64,000 nucleotides of DNA from Enterococcus raffinosus. Lineage in GTDB: Bacteria; Bacillota; Bacilli; Lactobacillales; Enterococcaceae. The stretch is from NCBI RefSeq assembly GCF_018917525.1, contig NZ_JAHLOS010000010.1:1-64000 (forward strand). The letters run 5' to 3'. How positions within the stretch are numbered: position 1 is the first letter of the stretch; every line of letters starts with the position of its first letter. The translations under genes were made by a program, and so were the position numbers. The notes under the pieces are model-generated. The model searched no databases and was not told the DNA's origin. It worked only from the letters and a program-made list of their open reading frames with translations. This document shows positions 26,351 to 34,747 of this stretch, piece by piece.

Positions 26351-27616
26351 TTAATGAACAGCTTCTGCCTCTGCTTCCTCCAGGGCCTCCTGAGCTTCTT
26401 GTTTTACCAATGAATTGTCATAGGCCTTAAAGAACGGCAGGAATATCAGCCACGTAATGGCAAAAATCAACACACATACAACAATCGCTCGCCAATCCTG
26501 CGTTGCTAAATAGGATGTAAATGGGTATGGCATATACCACAACAGGAATGTGCTGGATGGTACGTTGACTAACCCTAATGACATTGTTACATAAGCAATT
26601 GTTGGAACAATAATACTGTTGATCCACATTGGCACCATTAAGTAAGGATTAAAGGCAATCGGTGCTCCGAATACTAGTGGTTCATTGATATTAAAAATCG
26701 AAGGAATGATGACTGCTTTACCGATTGCTTTTAATTGGGCAGATTTACTCAACAGCAACATCATCACTGATAAAGCCAATGTTGTTCCGATCCCGCCCAT
26801 TGAAGAAAAGGCGTAACAGGTTTCTTGAGTAGCGATGTTGATTGCTTGTCCACCATTTGCCACCGCTTCGGCATTTGCTGCTAAACCAGACATGTAAACC
26901 GGATAAACAACGGGCATCATTACCCAACCAGAAATACCGAATGTATATAGAAATACAGGAATGAAAACTGATAAAACAAAGCCTGGATAGGATTGGACAA
27001 TGCTTGCTAATGGACTGAAGACTAGCAAGACAACATCAAAGAAATCAATTTTGAATTGGAAGGTAATCAGCCAACCAACCAGTAAGACAAATGTAATCGG
27101 CAATAGGCTGTTAAACCAGCCAACAACAAAATCGGGAATTGGTGTATCCTCATCAAAGAATGAATACTTCACAGCAAAATTCATCACGAAGCTGACGAAC
27201 AAGCCGGTAATCATGGAAAGAAACATGCCCGTCGCACCAAAACGAGAAAGAATGAAGACCGCTTCACCCTCGGCTGTCATCGTTGGGAAGAGCAGCATCA
27301 TGAATAATACCAAGGAAGCTGCACCAGAGATCAACTTCTGACCACCATAGCCTTTTTTCTCCATTAAATAGTAGGGAATTAAGAACGCTACTACTAACGC
27401 ATACATCCCGAATGAGAAGTTGCTGATCATAGAAAAATCAGGCATTCCGCTGAAAATATTTTTTAATAATGACACCACTGTTACTAATGAACCAACGAAA
27501 ACCAATGGCAAAGCAATCATGATGGAATCCTGAATAGCCGATATCCATGGATTCTTTACTACCTTATTCACTTTAGGTGCAAAGGAGTTCGTCATAAAAT
27601 TCATAATTTTATCCAT
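26351..27616 (-). CDS. PTS cellobiose-family EIIC permease
   Basis: A 421-aa, roughly ten-helix EIIC of the lactose/cellobiose (CelB) family. It has the typical PSIFNINEPLVFGAPIAFNP signature near residue 300, which binds substrate, and a SAIQDSIMIALPLVFVGS start. It imports and phosphorylates beta-glucosides; the exact aglycone cannot be told from sequence. 3 nt downstream of EIIB. Confidence 0.93.
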   Translation of the reverse strand: MDKIMNFMTNSFAPKVNKVVKNPWISAIQDSIMIALPLVFVGSLVTVVSLLKNIFSGMPDFSMISNFSFGMYALVVAFLIPYYLMEKKGYGGQKLISGAASLVLFMMLLFPTMTAEGEAVFILSRFGATGMFLSMITGLFVSFVMNFAVKYSFFDEDTPIPDFVVGWFNSLLPITFVLLVGWLITFQFKIDFFDVVLLVFSPLASIVQSYPGFVLSVFIPVFLYTFGISGWVMMPVVYPVYMSGLAANAEAVANGGQAINIATQETCYAFSSMGGIGTTLALSVMMLLLSKSAQLKAIGKAVIIPSIFNINEPLVFGAPIAFNPYLMVPMWINSIIVPTIAYVTMSLGLVNVPSSTFLLWYMPYPFTSYLATQDWRAIVVCVLIFAITWLIFLPFFKAYDNSLVKQEAQEALEEAEAEAVH

Positions 27617-27619
27617 CAG

Positions 27620-27925
27620 CTAATCCTCCATTTTTAAAATCAAATCCAATGCCTTCTCACCATTTAACGTTCCATACACTGCCTGCGGAATCACTGCTGC
27701 TTTGACATTTTTATCTTTTGTTTGCTCTTGAAGATCATTCAGCATGTACGACAAGTGCGGCCCAATCAACAAGTAATCGATTTCATTAATACGATCATCT
27801 AACTGCGATTCGCTCGCTGCCTTCACAGTTACTTCGACCTTTCTTTTTTTTGCCGCTTTTCTAATCGCCGCAGCCATAAAGCCGCTCGAAGCGCCTGATC
27901 CACAAATTAACAAGATGTTTTTCAT
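27620..27925 (-). CDS. PTS cellobiose-family EIIB component
   Basis: A 101-aa EIIB-Lac/Cel protein with phospho-Cys in LLICGSGASSGFMA. The start at 27925 matches the family start MKNILLICG and follows GGTGAAG; the ATG at 27943 lacks a site. First gene of the operon EIIB-EIIC-EIIA-glycosidase-regulator-YczE. Confidence 0.9.
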   Translation of the reverse strand: MKNILLICGSGASSGFMAAAIRKAAKKRKVEVTVKAASESQLDDRINEIDYLLIGPHLSYMLNDLQEQTKDKNVKAAVIPQAVYGTLNGEKALDLILKMED

Positions 27926-27957
27926 TTTCTTCACCACTTTCATTTATTTACAAGCTT

Positions 27958-27988
27958 ATTATAGGAAAATCTATGCTGGCCTCACAAA
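27958..27988 (-). promoter_or_regulatory. Promoter of the cellobiose-type operon
   Basis: -10 TATAAT (27958-27963), with a weak -35 (TTGTGA, 18-bp spacer) upstream on the minus strand. A poor -35 fits activation by the PRD regulator. Two GTTAGC motifs lie farther upstream around 28040-28070. Confidence 0.45.
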
Positions 27989-28123
27989 CTTACTTTTTTC
28001 CTAGCAATGGGAAATTCAAGTATTCCTAATTTTGCCAAAGCTAACTCAAGCATACGATTTGGCTAACCAACTTGTTCTATTTTTGGTTAAAAACGACATC
28101 TACATCTCAACCTTAACAAATCG

Positions 28124-28163
28124 CAAAAAAAGACTCCGTGATCCTAATGACCACGAAATCTTT
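28124..28163 (-). terminator. Terminator of the nirBD-hemC operon
   Basis: Stem AAAGACTCCGTG/CACGAAATCTTT with two G-U pairs, followed on the minus strand by T7, just after the hemC stop. Confidence 0.75.
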
Positions 28164-28171
28164 CTTTCATA

Positions 28172-29068
28172 TCAACAATAGGTTTTTTGAGAAAATAACT
28201 CCTTGACCGCCTGTTCCGCTAAGGATAGCGGATCGTCTCCTAACAAGTGAAGCTGTCTGCCTGTAGCATCCATATTCTCGGCCAAAAAAGCATAGAAATC
28301 CCATACCTGCCCATTTTTCTCGGCGAAGGCCCCGATCGGAAGGTCGCAATTGCCATTCATTTGACGTAAAAAGAAACGTTCTGCCGTTGCCGCTGAAGAT
28401 GTTTTTTCATCCGTTATTTGAACTAACAAATCAAAAACCTCGCGATCTTCTTTTCGACATTCAACACCTAAAATCCCCTGACCAATTGCAGGGACACATA
28501 ATTCTGGAGGCAATATCTTATAGCTAGATAATTGATCAAAATAGTTCATTCGTTCTAATCCAGCGCAAGCAAGAACAGTCCCGTCCATCTTTTCGCTTAC
28601 CATCTTCTCCAAACGGGTTTCTATTTTCCCACGGATTGGAACAAATCGCATATTAGGATACTTCATCGCTAACTGTTTTGCTCTTCGCAGACTACTTGTA
28701 CCAATCGTTACCTCTTTTTCAGCTTCAAGTACAGCGTCATTCTTCAAAATCAGACAATCCCATGGCTGTGCACGTTTAGGCGTAGCTGCTAGAATGAGGT
28801 CGTCAGGAAGGTTGGCGGGCATATCTTTTAAGCTATGTACGGCAAAATCGATCTTTTTTTGTTGCAGCTGGTATTCGACTTCCTTAACAAAGACACCTTT
28901 TCCTCCAATTTGAGTCAAAGGTGCCTGCTGCAGTCGATCGCCTTTAGTAGAAAGTCCGACAATTTCGATTTCCAGCTGTGGACAGTGTGTCATTAACAAA
29001 TTTATCACAATTTGTGTTTGCTTCATGGCTAAGGGACTCTTTCTTGTCCCAACCTTTAATTTTCTCAT
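28172..29068 (-). CDS. hemC: Hydroxymethylbilane synthase (porphobilinogen deaminase)
   Basis: A 298-aa enzyme that joins four porphobilinogens to hydroxymethylbilane, the precursor of uroporphyrinogen III. It has the N-terminal GTRKSPLAMKQTQIV, HSLKDMPANLPDDL, TSSLRRAKQL, and the dipyrromethane-cofactor Cys in NGNCDLPIGAF. It is the last gene of the nitrite reductase operon, 16 nt after nirC. Most enterococci lack haem biosynthesis, so this copy probably serves sirohaem synthesis for NirB. Neither hemA, hemL, hemB nor a full hemD is in the window. Confidence 0.93.
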   Translation of the reverse strand: MRKLKVGTRKSPLAMKQTQIVINLLMTHCPQLEIEIVGLSTKGDRLQQAPLTQIGGKGVFVKEVEYQLQQKKIDFAVHSLKDMPANLPDDLILAATPKRAQPWDCLILKNDAVLEAEKEVTIGTSSLRRAKQLAMKYPNMRFVPIRGKIETRLEKMVSEKMDGTVLACAGLERMNYFDQLSSYKILPPELCVPAIGQGILGVECRKEDREVFDLLVQITDEKTSSAATAERFFLRQMNGNCDLPIGAFAEKNGQVWDFYAFLAENMDATGRQLHLLGDDPLSLAEQAVKELFSQKTYC

Positions 29069-29084
29069 CGTATTCCTCGATCAA

Positions 29085-29909
29085 TTATTTTTCCTCCACT
29101 ATTATAGAGGAAGTCTTCGTACTTTCCAATCCTTCGGTGTTTTGTTTCATCCCCACTTTAAAGGCAAGGAAGTACATGCCAGCTAGAATAACGCCGCCAC
29201 CAACTAGATTTCCCGTCCAGACGAATACCATATTTTCAATGAATTGGCCAATCGTTACTCCACCTGCTAACACTCCAGCAGCTACCAAAAACATATTCGC
29301 CACAACATGCTGATAGCCTGCGATGACAAACCCTGCGACAGGCAGCCACGTACCGAATATTTTACCAATAAAATCTCGAGAGGCCATATTCATATAGACC
29401 CCTGTGCAAACTAAGATGTTACATGCAATTCCTGATAAAAATGCCTGTAACGGGCCATCTGCCACACGCCCTTGAGCCACCGCAATCGTCCGACCGACAA
29501 AATCTCCCTGCAAGGTGTTCGAAAAATAGCCAAAAAATACAGCGACTGCTAAAGCGCCAACCAAATTAAACACTGTAACAAAAAACATATTACGTACCCA
29601 TTGCTTCAGCGTGATTTCCTTTGCATATAAGGCCATGCTGACTGCCATCATATTTCCTGTAACCAATTCGCCGCCAACTAATAATAAGCAAATGAGACCA
29701 AAGGGAAAAACAACTGCTCCCAGCAAATTCACTAAGGTTCCCCATTCCTTTGGCATTGATCCCATCGTACGGATCATTGCAACTCCGGCTAAGCCAATAA
29801 AGATTCCCGCCATCGTTCCTAACACAGCGATTGTCAACAGACTGTAATTCGCCTTGGCCTTGCCTCGCGTAATCGCTTCATCTACTAAATCCCTCGGTGA
29901 TAATGACAT
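29085..29909 (-). CDS. nirC: Formate/nitrite transporter (NirC/FNT family)
   Basis: A 274-aa six-helix FNT channel with the family segments GTLVNLLGAVVFPFGL, GGELVTGNMMAVSMAL and VAGFVIAGYQHVVANMFLV. It carries nitrite or formate across the membrane. Its place between sumT and hemC in the nir operon indicates nitrite. 18 nt spacing upstream. Confidence 0.9.
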   Translation of the reverse strand: MSLSPRDLVDEAITRGKAKANYSLLTIAVLGTMAGIFIGLAGVAMIRTMGSMPKEWGTLVNLLGAVVFPFGLICLLLVGGELVTGNMMAVSMALYAKEITLKQWVRNMFFVTVFNLVGALAVAVFFGYFSNTLQGDFVGRTIAVAQGRVADGPLQAFLSGIACNILVCTGVYMNMASRDFIGKIFGTWLPVAGFVIAGYQHVVANMFLVAAGVLAGGVTIGQFIENMVFVWTGNLVGGGVILAGMYFLAFKVGMKQNTEGLESTKTSSIIVEEK

Positions 29910-29927
29910 CCTTTCACTCTCCTTTTC

Positions 29928-30875
29928 TTAAGTACAAAACAGTTTTTCTGAAGTCGAATCTATGAATTTGACCTCTTCGAATTGCTGTTCTGATAAATAA
30001 CGTTCACTGATAAGATCGAAGCGTTTGTCGCGCATTTCTCCTACCTGGTGCCACCAAATATCCGCTCCGGCACTTGTGTAGTGAATCAGTTCGTCGATAG
30101 TCGGTGAACGTGTTGAAACAAGCAGATACCGTTTGCCAAATGCTGGCAGCTGTTCAAACCAATTGAATCGACATTCATTTGAAACCACTTTGCCAATTAA
30201 AATCATTGCCGGATTTTTAACTCTTTCTTTTGCGATAAGGCCTTCAATCGTTGAAAATGTCCCGCACACTTTCTTTTGTCTTCCATAGGTCCCCCAGCTA
30301 ATGACTGCAATCTTCGTATTCGCAGAAAAACCTTGGTTTACCAACTGTAAAATGAGCTTTGGCAATGCCTCGATTCCCATGTAGATACAAAGCGTCTGTT
30401 CAGCAGAATGTTCAGGCAAGAGAACTTCCTCATTCATTTTTAAATGAGCAGTCATAAAGGTAACTGCTCTTGCCTCCCCCCGTTCAGTTAGAGGAATACC
30501 GTTATAGGCTGCTGAGCCACTAGCAGAAGAAACACCGGGAATTATTTCAAATGCGATATTATTACCGGAAACTACTTCCAGTTCTTCTGTTAAACGGCCA
30601 AATATTTCGGGCGTTCCTCCTTTTAAACGAACAATTTTGCTGTGATTTTTTTGTGTATCCAGCAATAATTGGTTGATTGTCTCTTGCTGCATACTTGACT
30701 GATACGGTGTCTTCCCCACATAAATAAACACACAATCAGGTTTGCAGTAAAACAGCAGCAAAGGATTGACTAAGCGGTCGTAGATCACCGCATCAGCCTC
30801 CTGCAGACGCTTTTTTCCTTTAAGGGTTAGTAATTCAATATCACCCGGACCAGCCCCAACAAATGAAATCATCAC
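29928..30875 (-). CDS. sumT: Uroporphyrinogen-III C-methyltransferase with a truncated HemD-like C-terminus
   Basis: Residues 1 to about 235 form a SUMT/CobA domain: FVGAGPGDIELLTLKG, VIYDRLVNP, RLKGGTPEIFGR, PGVSSASGSAAYNGIPLTER. It methylates uroporphyrinogen III to precorrin-2 for sirohaem. The last 70 residues (from about 246, FGKRYLLVSTRSPTIDELIH) resemble the start of HemD, as in SUMT-HemD fusions, but a HemD domain needs about 250 residues. The fusion thus looks cut short. It overlaps nirD by one base. Confidence 0.88.
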   Translation of the reverse strand: MMISFVGAGPGDIELLTLKGKKRLQEADAVIYDRLVNPLLLFYCKPDCVFIYVGKTPYQSSMQQETINQLLLDTQKNHSKIVRLKGGTPEIFGRLTEELEVVSGNNIAFEIIPGVSSASGSAAYNGIPLTERGEARAVTFMTAHLKMNEEVLLPEHSAEQTLCIYMGIEALPKLILQLVNQGFSANTKIAVISWGTYGRQKKVCGTFSTIEGLIAKERVKNPAMILIGKVVSNECRFNWFEQLPAFGKRYLLVSTRSPTIDELIHYTSAGADIWWHQVGEMRDKRFDLISERYLSEQQFEEVKFIDSTSEKLFCT

Positions 30876-31189
30876 TAAACCTCTATATAAATGTCATCAT
30901 CAATGATTTCTACTGGAAACACTCTTAGCTGTCCCTCATCAGGCTCTTGAATCTTTCCATCAATCAATGAAATCTTATATTCACGCATTGGTTCGTACAA
31001 ATATTCCCCCGATACAATTCCTTCTAACACAGGTCCCTGCGTTAACGGACAGTAATCTTCGATCGCACAGACTCGTCCATCGGAAAGCTGAAAAAGAGCG
31101 ATTCTTTCTCCCTGCAAATCAATCAAGCGGCCAATTCGCGGAATTAACTTCGCTTTTTTTGTTGCTAATAATTTTGTCAACTTATTCAC
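30875..31189 (-). CDS. nirD: Nitrite reductase small subunit (NirD)
   Basis: A 104-aa Rieske-fold subunit of NAD(P)H nitrite reductase. The [2Fe-2S] ligands are lost: the first motif reads CPLTQG rather than CPHxxG, and the second EPMREY rather than CPLHDW. E. coli NirD also lacks the cluster, so the protein is probably structural. The start overlaps the nirB stop by 8 nt, so the two are coupled. Confidence 0.9.
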   Translation of the reverse strand: MNKLTKLLATKKAKLIPRIGRLIDLQGERIALFQLSDGRVCAIEDYCPLTQGPVLEGIVSGEYLYEPMREYKISLIDGKIQEPDEGQLRVFPVEIIDDDIYIEV

Positions 31190-33620
31190 CTACTCCCACT
31201 AATTCTGGCCGTTCAATGGTATACATTTTTTCTCTTAAATCCACGTCCTTGGTAATTGGTCCCCATGAATCCTGGCGGGCTTTAGCCGCAATCGCTTGAT
31301 TAAGACTGTCCCAAAGTGTTTGACGTTTCTCAGCATCCAACAAAACAGCCTTAACGTTTTCAAACCCCACTCGCTCCACCCAAGGCGCTGTTCGTTCGCC
31401 ATAAATTCCTGTTTCTCGGTAGTATTGCAGCATTGCGCCACATAGTTCAATGACTTCCTCTTCCGTTTCAACGGTCACTAAATGCTGCGCTTCTACTAGC
31501 TCAATCCCGCCATTTCCTCCAATTAGGATTTGGAAGCCATTTTCAACACCGATGATTCCAAAGTCCTTGACTGCTGATTCCACACAGCTTCGCGGACAGC
31601 CAGAAACACCTACCTTGAATTTGTGTGGTGTATCAATATACTCAAAGTTTTCTTCGATTTTAATTCCTAGTTCCATCGTCTTCTGGGTGCCAAAGCGACA
31701 GAAGCTTTGCCCGACACAGGTCTTAACCGAACGGAACACTTTTCCATAAGCTTGGGCAGCAACCATATCTAGCTCTTCCCAAATTTTAGGCAAATCCTGT
31801 TTCGTCACTCCGTATAAGCCGATACGCTGCGAACCCGTTACCTTTACTAATGGAACATTGTAGCGCTCTGCTACTTGAGCCAGTTTAATTAGCTGTTGCG
31901 GGGTCGTTTGTCCGCCGCGCATTCTTGGGATAACTGAGAAAGTCCCGTCCTTTTGAATATTGGCGTGCATTCGTTCATTGACTACTCGTGAATCTCGTTC
32001 ATCTTCATGCTCCGCTGGCCAAGCGACATTCAGATAGAAATTGACCGCAGGACGGCATTTATAACAGCCCTCAACGTTGCGCCAATCTAGTTTAGCAAAG
32101 ACCGCTTGCGTACTTGTCAGATGCTTAGCATAGATTTGTGTAACGACCTGATCACGATTTAAATCTGTACAAGGACAGATACCCGTTGCCGTGGTAACGG
32201 CATCCCCCAGTTCATATTCTAATAAGGTTTGGACCTGCGGCTTACACTTTCCACAGGAGGTACCAGCTTTCGTGACCTTTCCAACTTCTCCGACACTGGA
32301 CAAGCCCTTTTCACGAATTGAACGCAAAATCGTGCCCTTATCAACGCCATTACAGCCGCAAACTGTTTCGTCATCTTCCCATTCGACAACGTCCGTCCCC
32401 ATGCCTGCTCCTTCACCTATTGCTTGAAGCACAGCAATCGTCTGCAGATCCAGCTCGTTGATTTCTTGGCCTTTTTTCATCATATTGTAGTAGCGACTAC
32501 CGTCATCAGTGTCGCCATAAAGCACGATTCCCTGAATTTTCCCATCCTTCAAGAAAATTTTCTTATATTTTTTAGAGGCACTGTCAAATGCTTCGATACT
32601 GTCCATACCCTCAGTATTTAAAATGTTGCCGGCAGAATAAAGATCTGCACCAGAAACCTTTAATGAGGTAAAGGTCTTTGAACCTTGATAAGCTTTAACT
32701 TCTGACTGCTCCGTAAGCAGATCTGCCAATATTTTTCCTTGCTCGAACAGCGGTGCCACAAGTCCGTAGCAAATACCATTGTGCTCGACACATTCGCCGA
32801 CTCCGTAGATATTCGGAAGGCTGGTCTCCATGTAATCATTAACGACAATCCCGCGATTCACTTCTAAACCAATTTCCCGGGCCAGCTCCACCGCTGGACG
32901 AATACCGATCGACATCACGATCAAATCCGTTTCGATTTCTGTACCGTTTGAAAAACGCATACCTGTCACGCGCTCGTTTCCTAAAATCTCTTCGGTACTA
33001 TGCTCCATCAAGAATTTCAGGCCTTGCTCTTCAAGCTCTGCCTGCAATAACTTTCCGGCCTTCTCATCTAATTGTGTTTCCATCAGCCATTTTGCCAGAT
33101 GGACAACCGTGACATCCATCCCTTGCTCCTGCAATCCCTTTGCCGCTTCAAGACCTAGCAAGCCGCCGCCAATAACGACCGCCTTTGAATATTTTGCTGC
33201 CGCAGCTAACATTTCTGCCGTATCGTCGATTGTTCGAAAAGCGGTCACCCCTTCCTTATCTGCTCCAGGAATTGGCAGAATAAAGGGATGAGAACCGGTA
33301 GCGAAAATAATTTTGTCATAGGCAACAACTTCCCCTGATTCAGTTGTGATCGTTTTCACTTCTGTGTTTATACCTACCGCTGGATCTGCATTTTTCAGAA
33401 TAATTTGATTTTCCAGATACCATTCGGTTGGGTTTGTAATGATTTCATCGACTGTCATTTTTTTCTGCAATACATTCGAAAGCATAATTCGATTGTAATT
33501 TGGATATTGCTCGCCCCCAATGATCGTAATCTCATACCGATCAGGATCGCGCTCCAAGATTTCTTCTACTGTACGAACGCCTGCCATTCCATTCCCAATT
33601 ACCACTAACCGTTCTTTCAC
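31182..33620 (-). CDS. nirB: Assimilatory/dissimilatory NAD(P)H nitrite reductase large subunit
   Basis: About 812 aa, reducing nitrite to ammonium in the cytosol. Domains in order: FAD/NAD(P) oxidoreductase (1-400, VVIGNGMAG, VVIGGGLLGLEAA), a first BFD [2Fe-2S] domain (CGC near 422, CGKC near 457), a second Cys pair set (CPC near 483, CYKC near 520), then the sirohaem/[4Fe-4S] domain with Cys635, Cys641, Cys675 and Cys679 (TCVGQSFC, GCPRSC). All ligands are present. The GTG at 33620 is preferred: AGGTGG lies 5 nt upstream and the start then matches the family. Confidence 0.95.
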   Translation of the reverse strand: MKERLVVIGNGMAGVRTVEEILERDPDRYEITIIGGEQYPNYNRIMLSNVLQKKMTVDEIITNPTEWYLENQIILKNADPAVGINTEVKTITTESGEVVAYDKIIFATGSHPFILPIPGADKEGVTAFRTIDDTAEMLAAAAKYSKAVVIGGGLLGLEAAKGLQEQGMDVTVVHLAKWLMETQLDEKAGKLLQAELEEQGLKFLMEHSTEEILGNERVTGMRFSNGTEIETDLIVMSIGIRPAVELAREIGLEVNRGIVVNDYMETSLPNIYGVGECVEHNGICYGLVAPLFEQGKILADLLTEQSEVKAYQGSKTFTSLKVSGADLYSAGNILNTEGMDSIEAFDSASKKYKKIFLKDGKIQGIVLYGDTDDGSRYYNMMKKGQEINELDLQTIAVLQAIGEGAGMGTDVVEWEDDETVCGCNGVDKGTILRSIREKGLSSVGEVGKVTKAGTSCGKCKPQVQTLLEYELGDAVTTATGICPCTDLNRDQVVTQIYAKHLTSTQAVFAKLDWRNVEGCYKCRPAVNFYLNVAWPAEHEDERDSRVVNERMHANIQKDGTFSVIPRMRGGQTTPQQLIKLAQVAERYNVPLVKVTGSQRIGLYGVTKQDLPKIWEELDMVAAQAYGKVFRSVKTCVGQSFCRFGTQKTMELGIKIEENFEYIDTPHKFKVGVSGCPRSCVESAVKDFGIIGVENGFQILIGGNGGIELVEAQHLVTVETEEEVIELCGAMLQYYRETGIYGERTAPWVERVGFENVKAVLLDAEKRQTLWDSLNQAIAAKARQDSWGPITKDVDLREKMYTIERPELVGVGE

Positions 33621-33641
33621 TATCTCCACCTCAGCTTCTAT

Positions 33642-33659
33642 TTGTTCACATAATCACAA
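33642..33659 (-). promoter_or_regulatory. Rex-like palindrome upstream of nirB
   Basis: The 18-mer TTGTGATTATGTGAACAA on the minus strand matches the outer parts of the Rex consensus TTGTGAAN4TTCACAA, with three inner mismatches. It would lie in the early 5' leader of nirB, where Rex could block transcription at high NAD+. Confidence 0.4.
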
Positions 33660-33684
33660 TAAAGGATATCAAGTGTTTTTTATA

Positions 33685-33698
33685 TTAGGGAATCCCCT
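33685..33698. promoter_or_regulatory. NreC-type binding site
   Basis: TAGGG-AATC-CCCTA, an exact TAGGG-N4-CCCTA palindrome, the form described for NreC in Staphylococcus upstream of nar and nir promoters. It lies 65-78 bp before the nirB start and is the only such site I found in the window. nreABC lies just upstream. Confidence 0.75.
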
Positions 33699-33705
33699 AA
33701 TTATT

Positions 33706-33890
33706 TAAGAAAGTCTTCGCGAACTCGCTCAGCTTTTGCTTATTGCCGATATGCTAGTTCTGCTTAACGGAGTTTAGCAGTAACTGTATGCATAGCTTGC
33801 GTAGAAAAGCTAGTTCGTGAAGCCGGAAATGGATATGCTTGCTGTAAAGCGATTTATTCATGTGAAAATTTTATACCTTCTTTCATAGTC
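33706..33890. repeat. Dispersed palindromic repeat, short copy
   Basis: About 185 bp matching 1480-1511 plus 1675-1835. The outer arms are CTTCGCGAACTCGCTCAGCTTTT and, reversed, AAAAGCTAGTTCGTGAAG. An inner hairpin (GTTCTGCTTAAC/GTTTAGCAGTAAC) is visible. It sits between the sirB terminator and the NreC box and, with those two sites, fills the gap 33621-34008. No gene. Confidence 0.75.
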
Positions 33891-33933
33891 AAAAAAGCAG
33901 ATGTGACCTAAGTAATAGTCACACCTGCTTTTT
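33891..33933 (-). terminator. Terminator of the nreABC-sirB operon
   Basis: AAGCAGATGTGAC/GTCACACCTGCTT with one G-U pair, flanked by A6 and T5, bidirectional. It separates nreABC-sirB from nirBD. Confidence 0.8.
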
Positions 33934-34008
33934 CAAATAATTAATGTTACAGAGGCAGAAGCTTAAAAATAATCCGAAATTTCCTTAAGCGACCACTTTC
34001 AATCACGA

Positions 34009-34695
34009 TTAAATGTAGGGCGTTAGTCTTTCAAGAATCGCTGAGACTAATGCTGCGCTATCTTGCATAGTAGGCAGCAGAATATCCTGTGCTCCTCTGT
34101 GTTCAATAATATTATTTTTTATTTTTCTCGCCAGATACCCCTCCGTTAAAAACAAACGTTGAATAATCATAGGTTCGCTCTGCTTCTCCAAAATAGGCAG
34201 ATACAGATGCTCCCCATAATAACCAGCTGGATAGACCCTTCGTCCAAGTTGCCTTTCAAGCTTACTAGCGATTTGCGCTAGCTGCTTAAACGGTTCCTGA
34301 TAATGGGGTGTGCCGTGTGCGATCAAAAGTACCTCTGCCCTTGAATCCTTCACCGAGGTCACTTGCTGCAACAAGAATTTCTCAACTGCATGCGTTGTTC
34401 CCAAAGTAGGCAAGATTTGATAGGGCACCTTCTTATTAAGTGCTTTTTGGGCACGCTTCGGTAAATCCTCATTTGCGTGGGTGGCTGGAAAAAGCAGCAC
34501 CGGCAGAAAAATAATCTCGCTTACCTGTTGCGATAATAAGGATTGAATAGCCATCTCTAAGGTTTGATGTTCACCTTCCAGCAGCCCTATTTCATAAGGG
34601 AGCGTAAGGTGTTTCGTTGCTGCTTCAATCCCTGAAAAATTTGCAACTGAAAGCTTGTTTTTGCGACCATGTAAAACAAAGATAATCCCGATCAT
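34009..34695 (-). CDS. sirB: Sirohydrochlorin ferrochelatase (SirB/CbiX-type)
   Basis: A 228-aa CbiX-family chelatase that inserts iron into sirohydrochlorin, the last step to sirohaem. Conserved parts: IFVLHGRKNK near the start (His9), FLPVLLFPATHANEDLP in the middle and LLIAHGTPHYQEPF in the second half. In staphylococci a similar gene heads the nir operon; here it follows nreC instead, 52 nt apart. It probably supplies sirohaem to NirB. Confidence 0.85.
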   Translation of the reverse strand: MIGIIFVLHGRKNKLSVANFSGIEAATKHLTLPYEIGLLEGEHQTLEMAIQSLLSQQVSEIIFLPVLLFPATHANEDLPKRAQKALNKKVPYQILPTLGTTHAVEKFLLQQVTSVKDSRAEVLLIAHGTPHYQEPFKQLAQIASKLERQLGRRVYPAGYYGEHLYLPILEKQSEPMIIQRLFLTEGYLARKIKNNIIEHRGAQDILLPTMQDSAALVSAILERLTPYI

Positions 34696-34747
34696 TTCTC
34701 TTCTCCTAACTAAATCAGCTTACTCAGGCTCCAAACAATTCCTTTTT

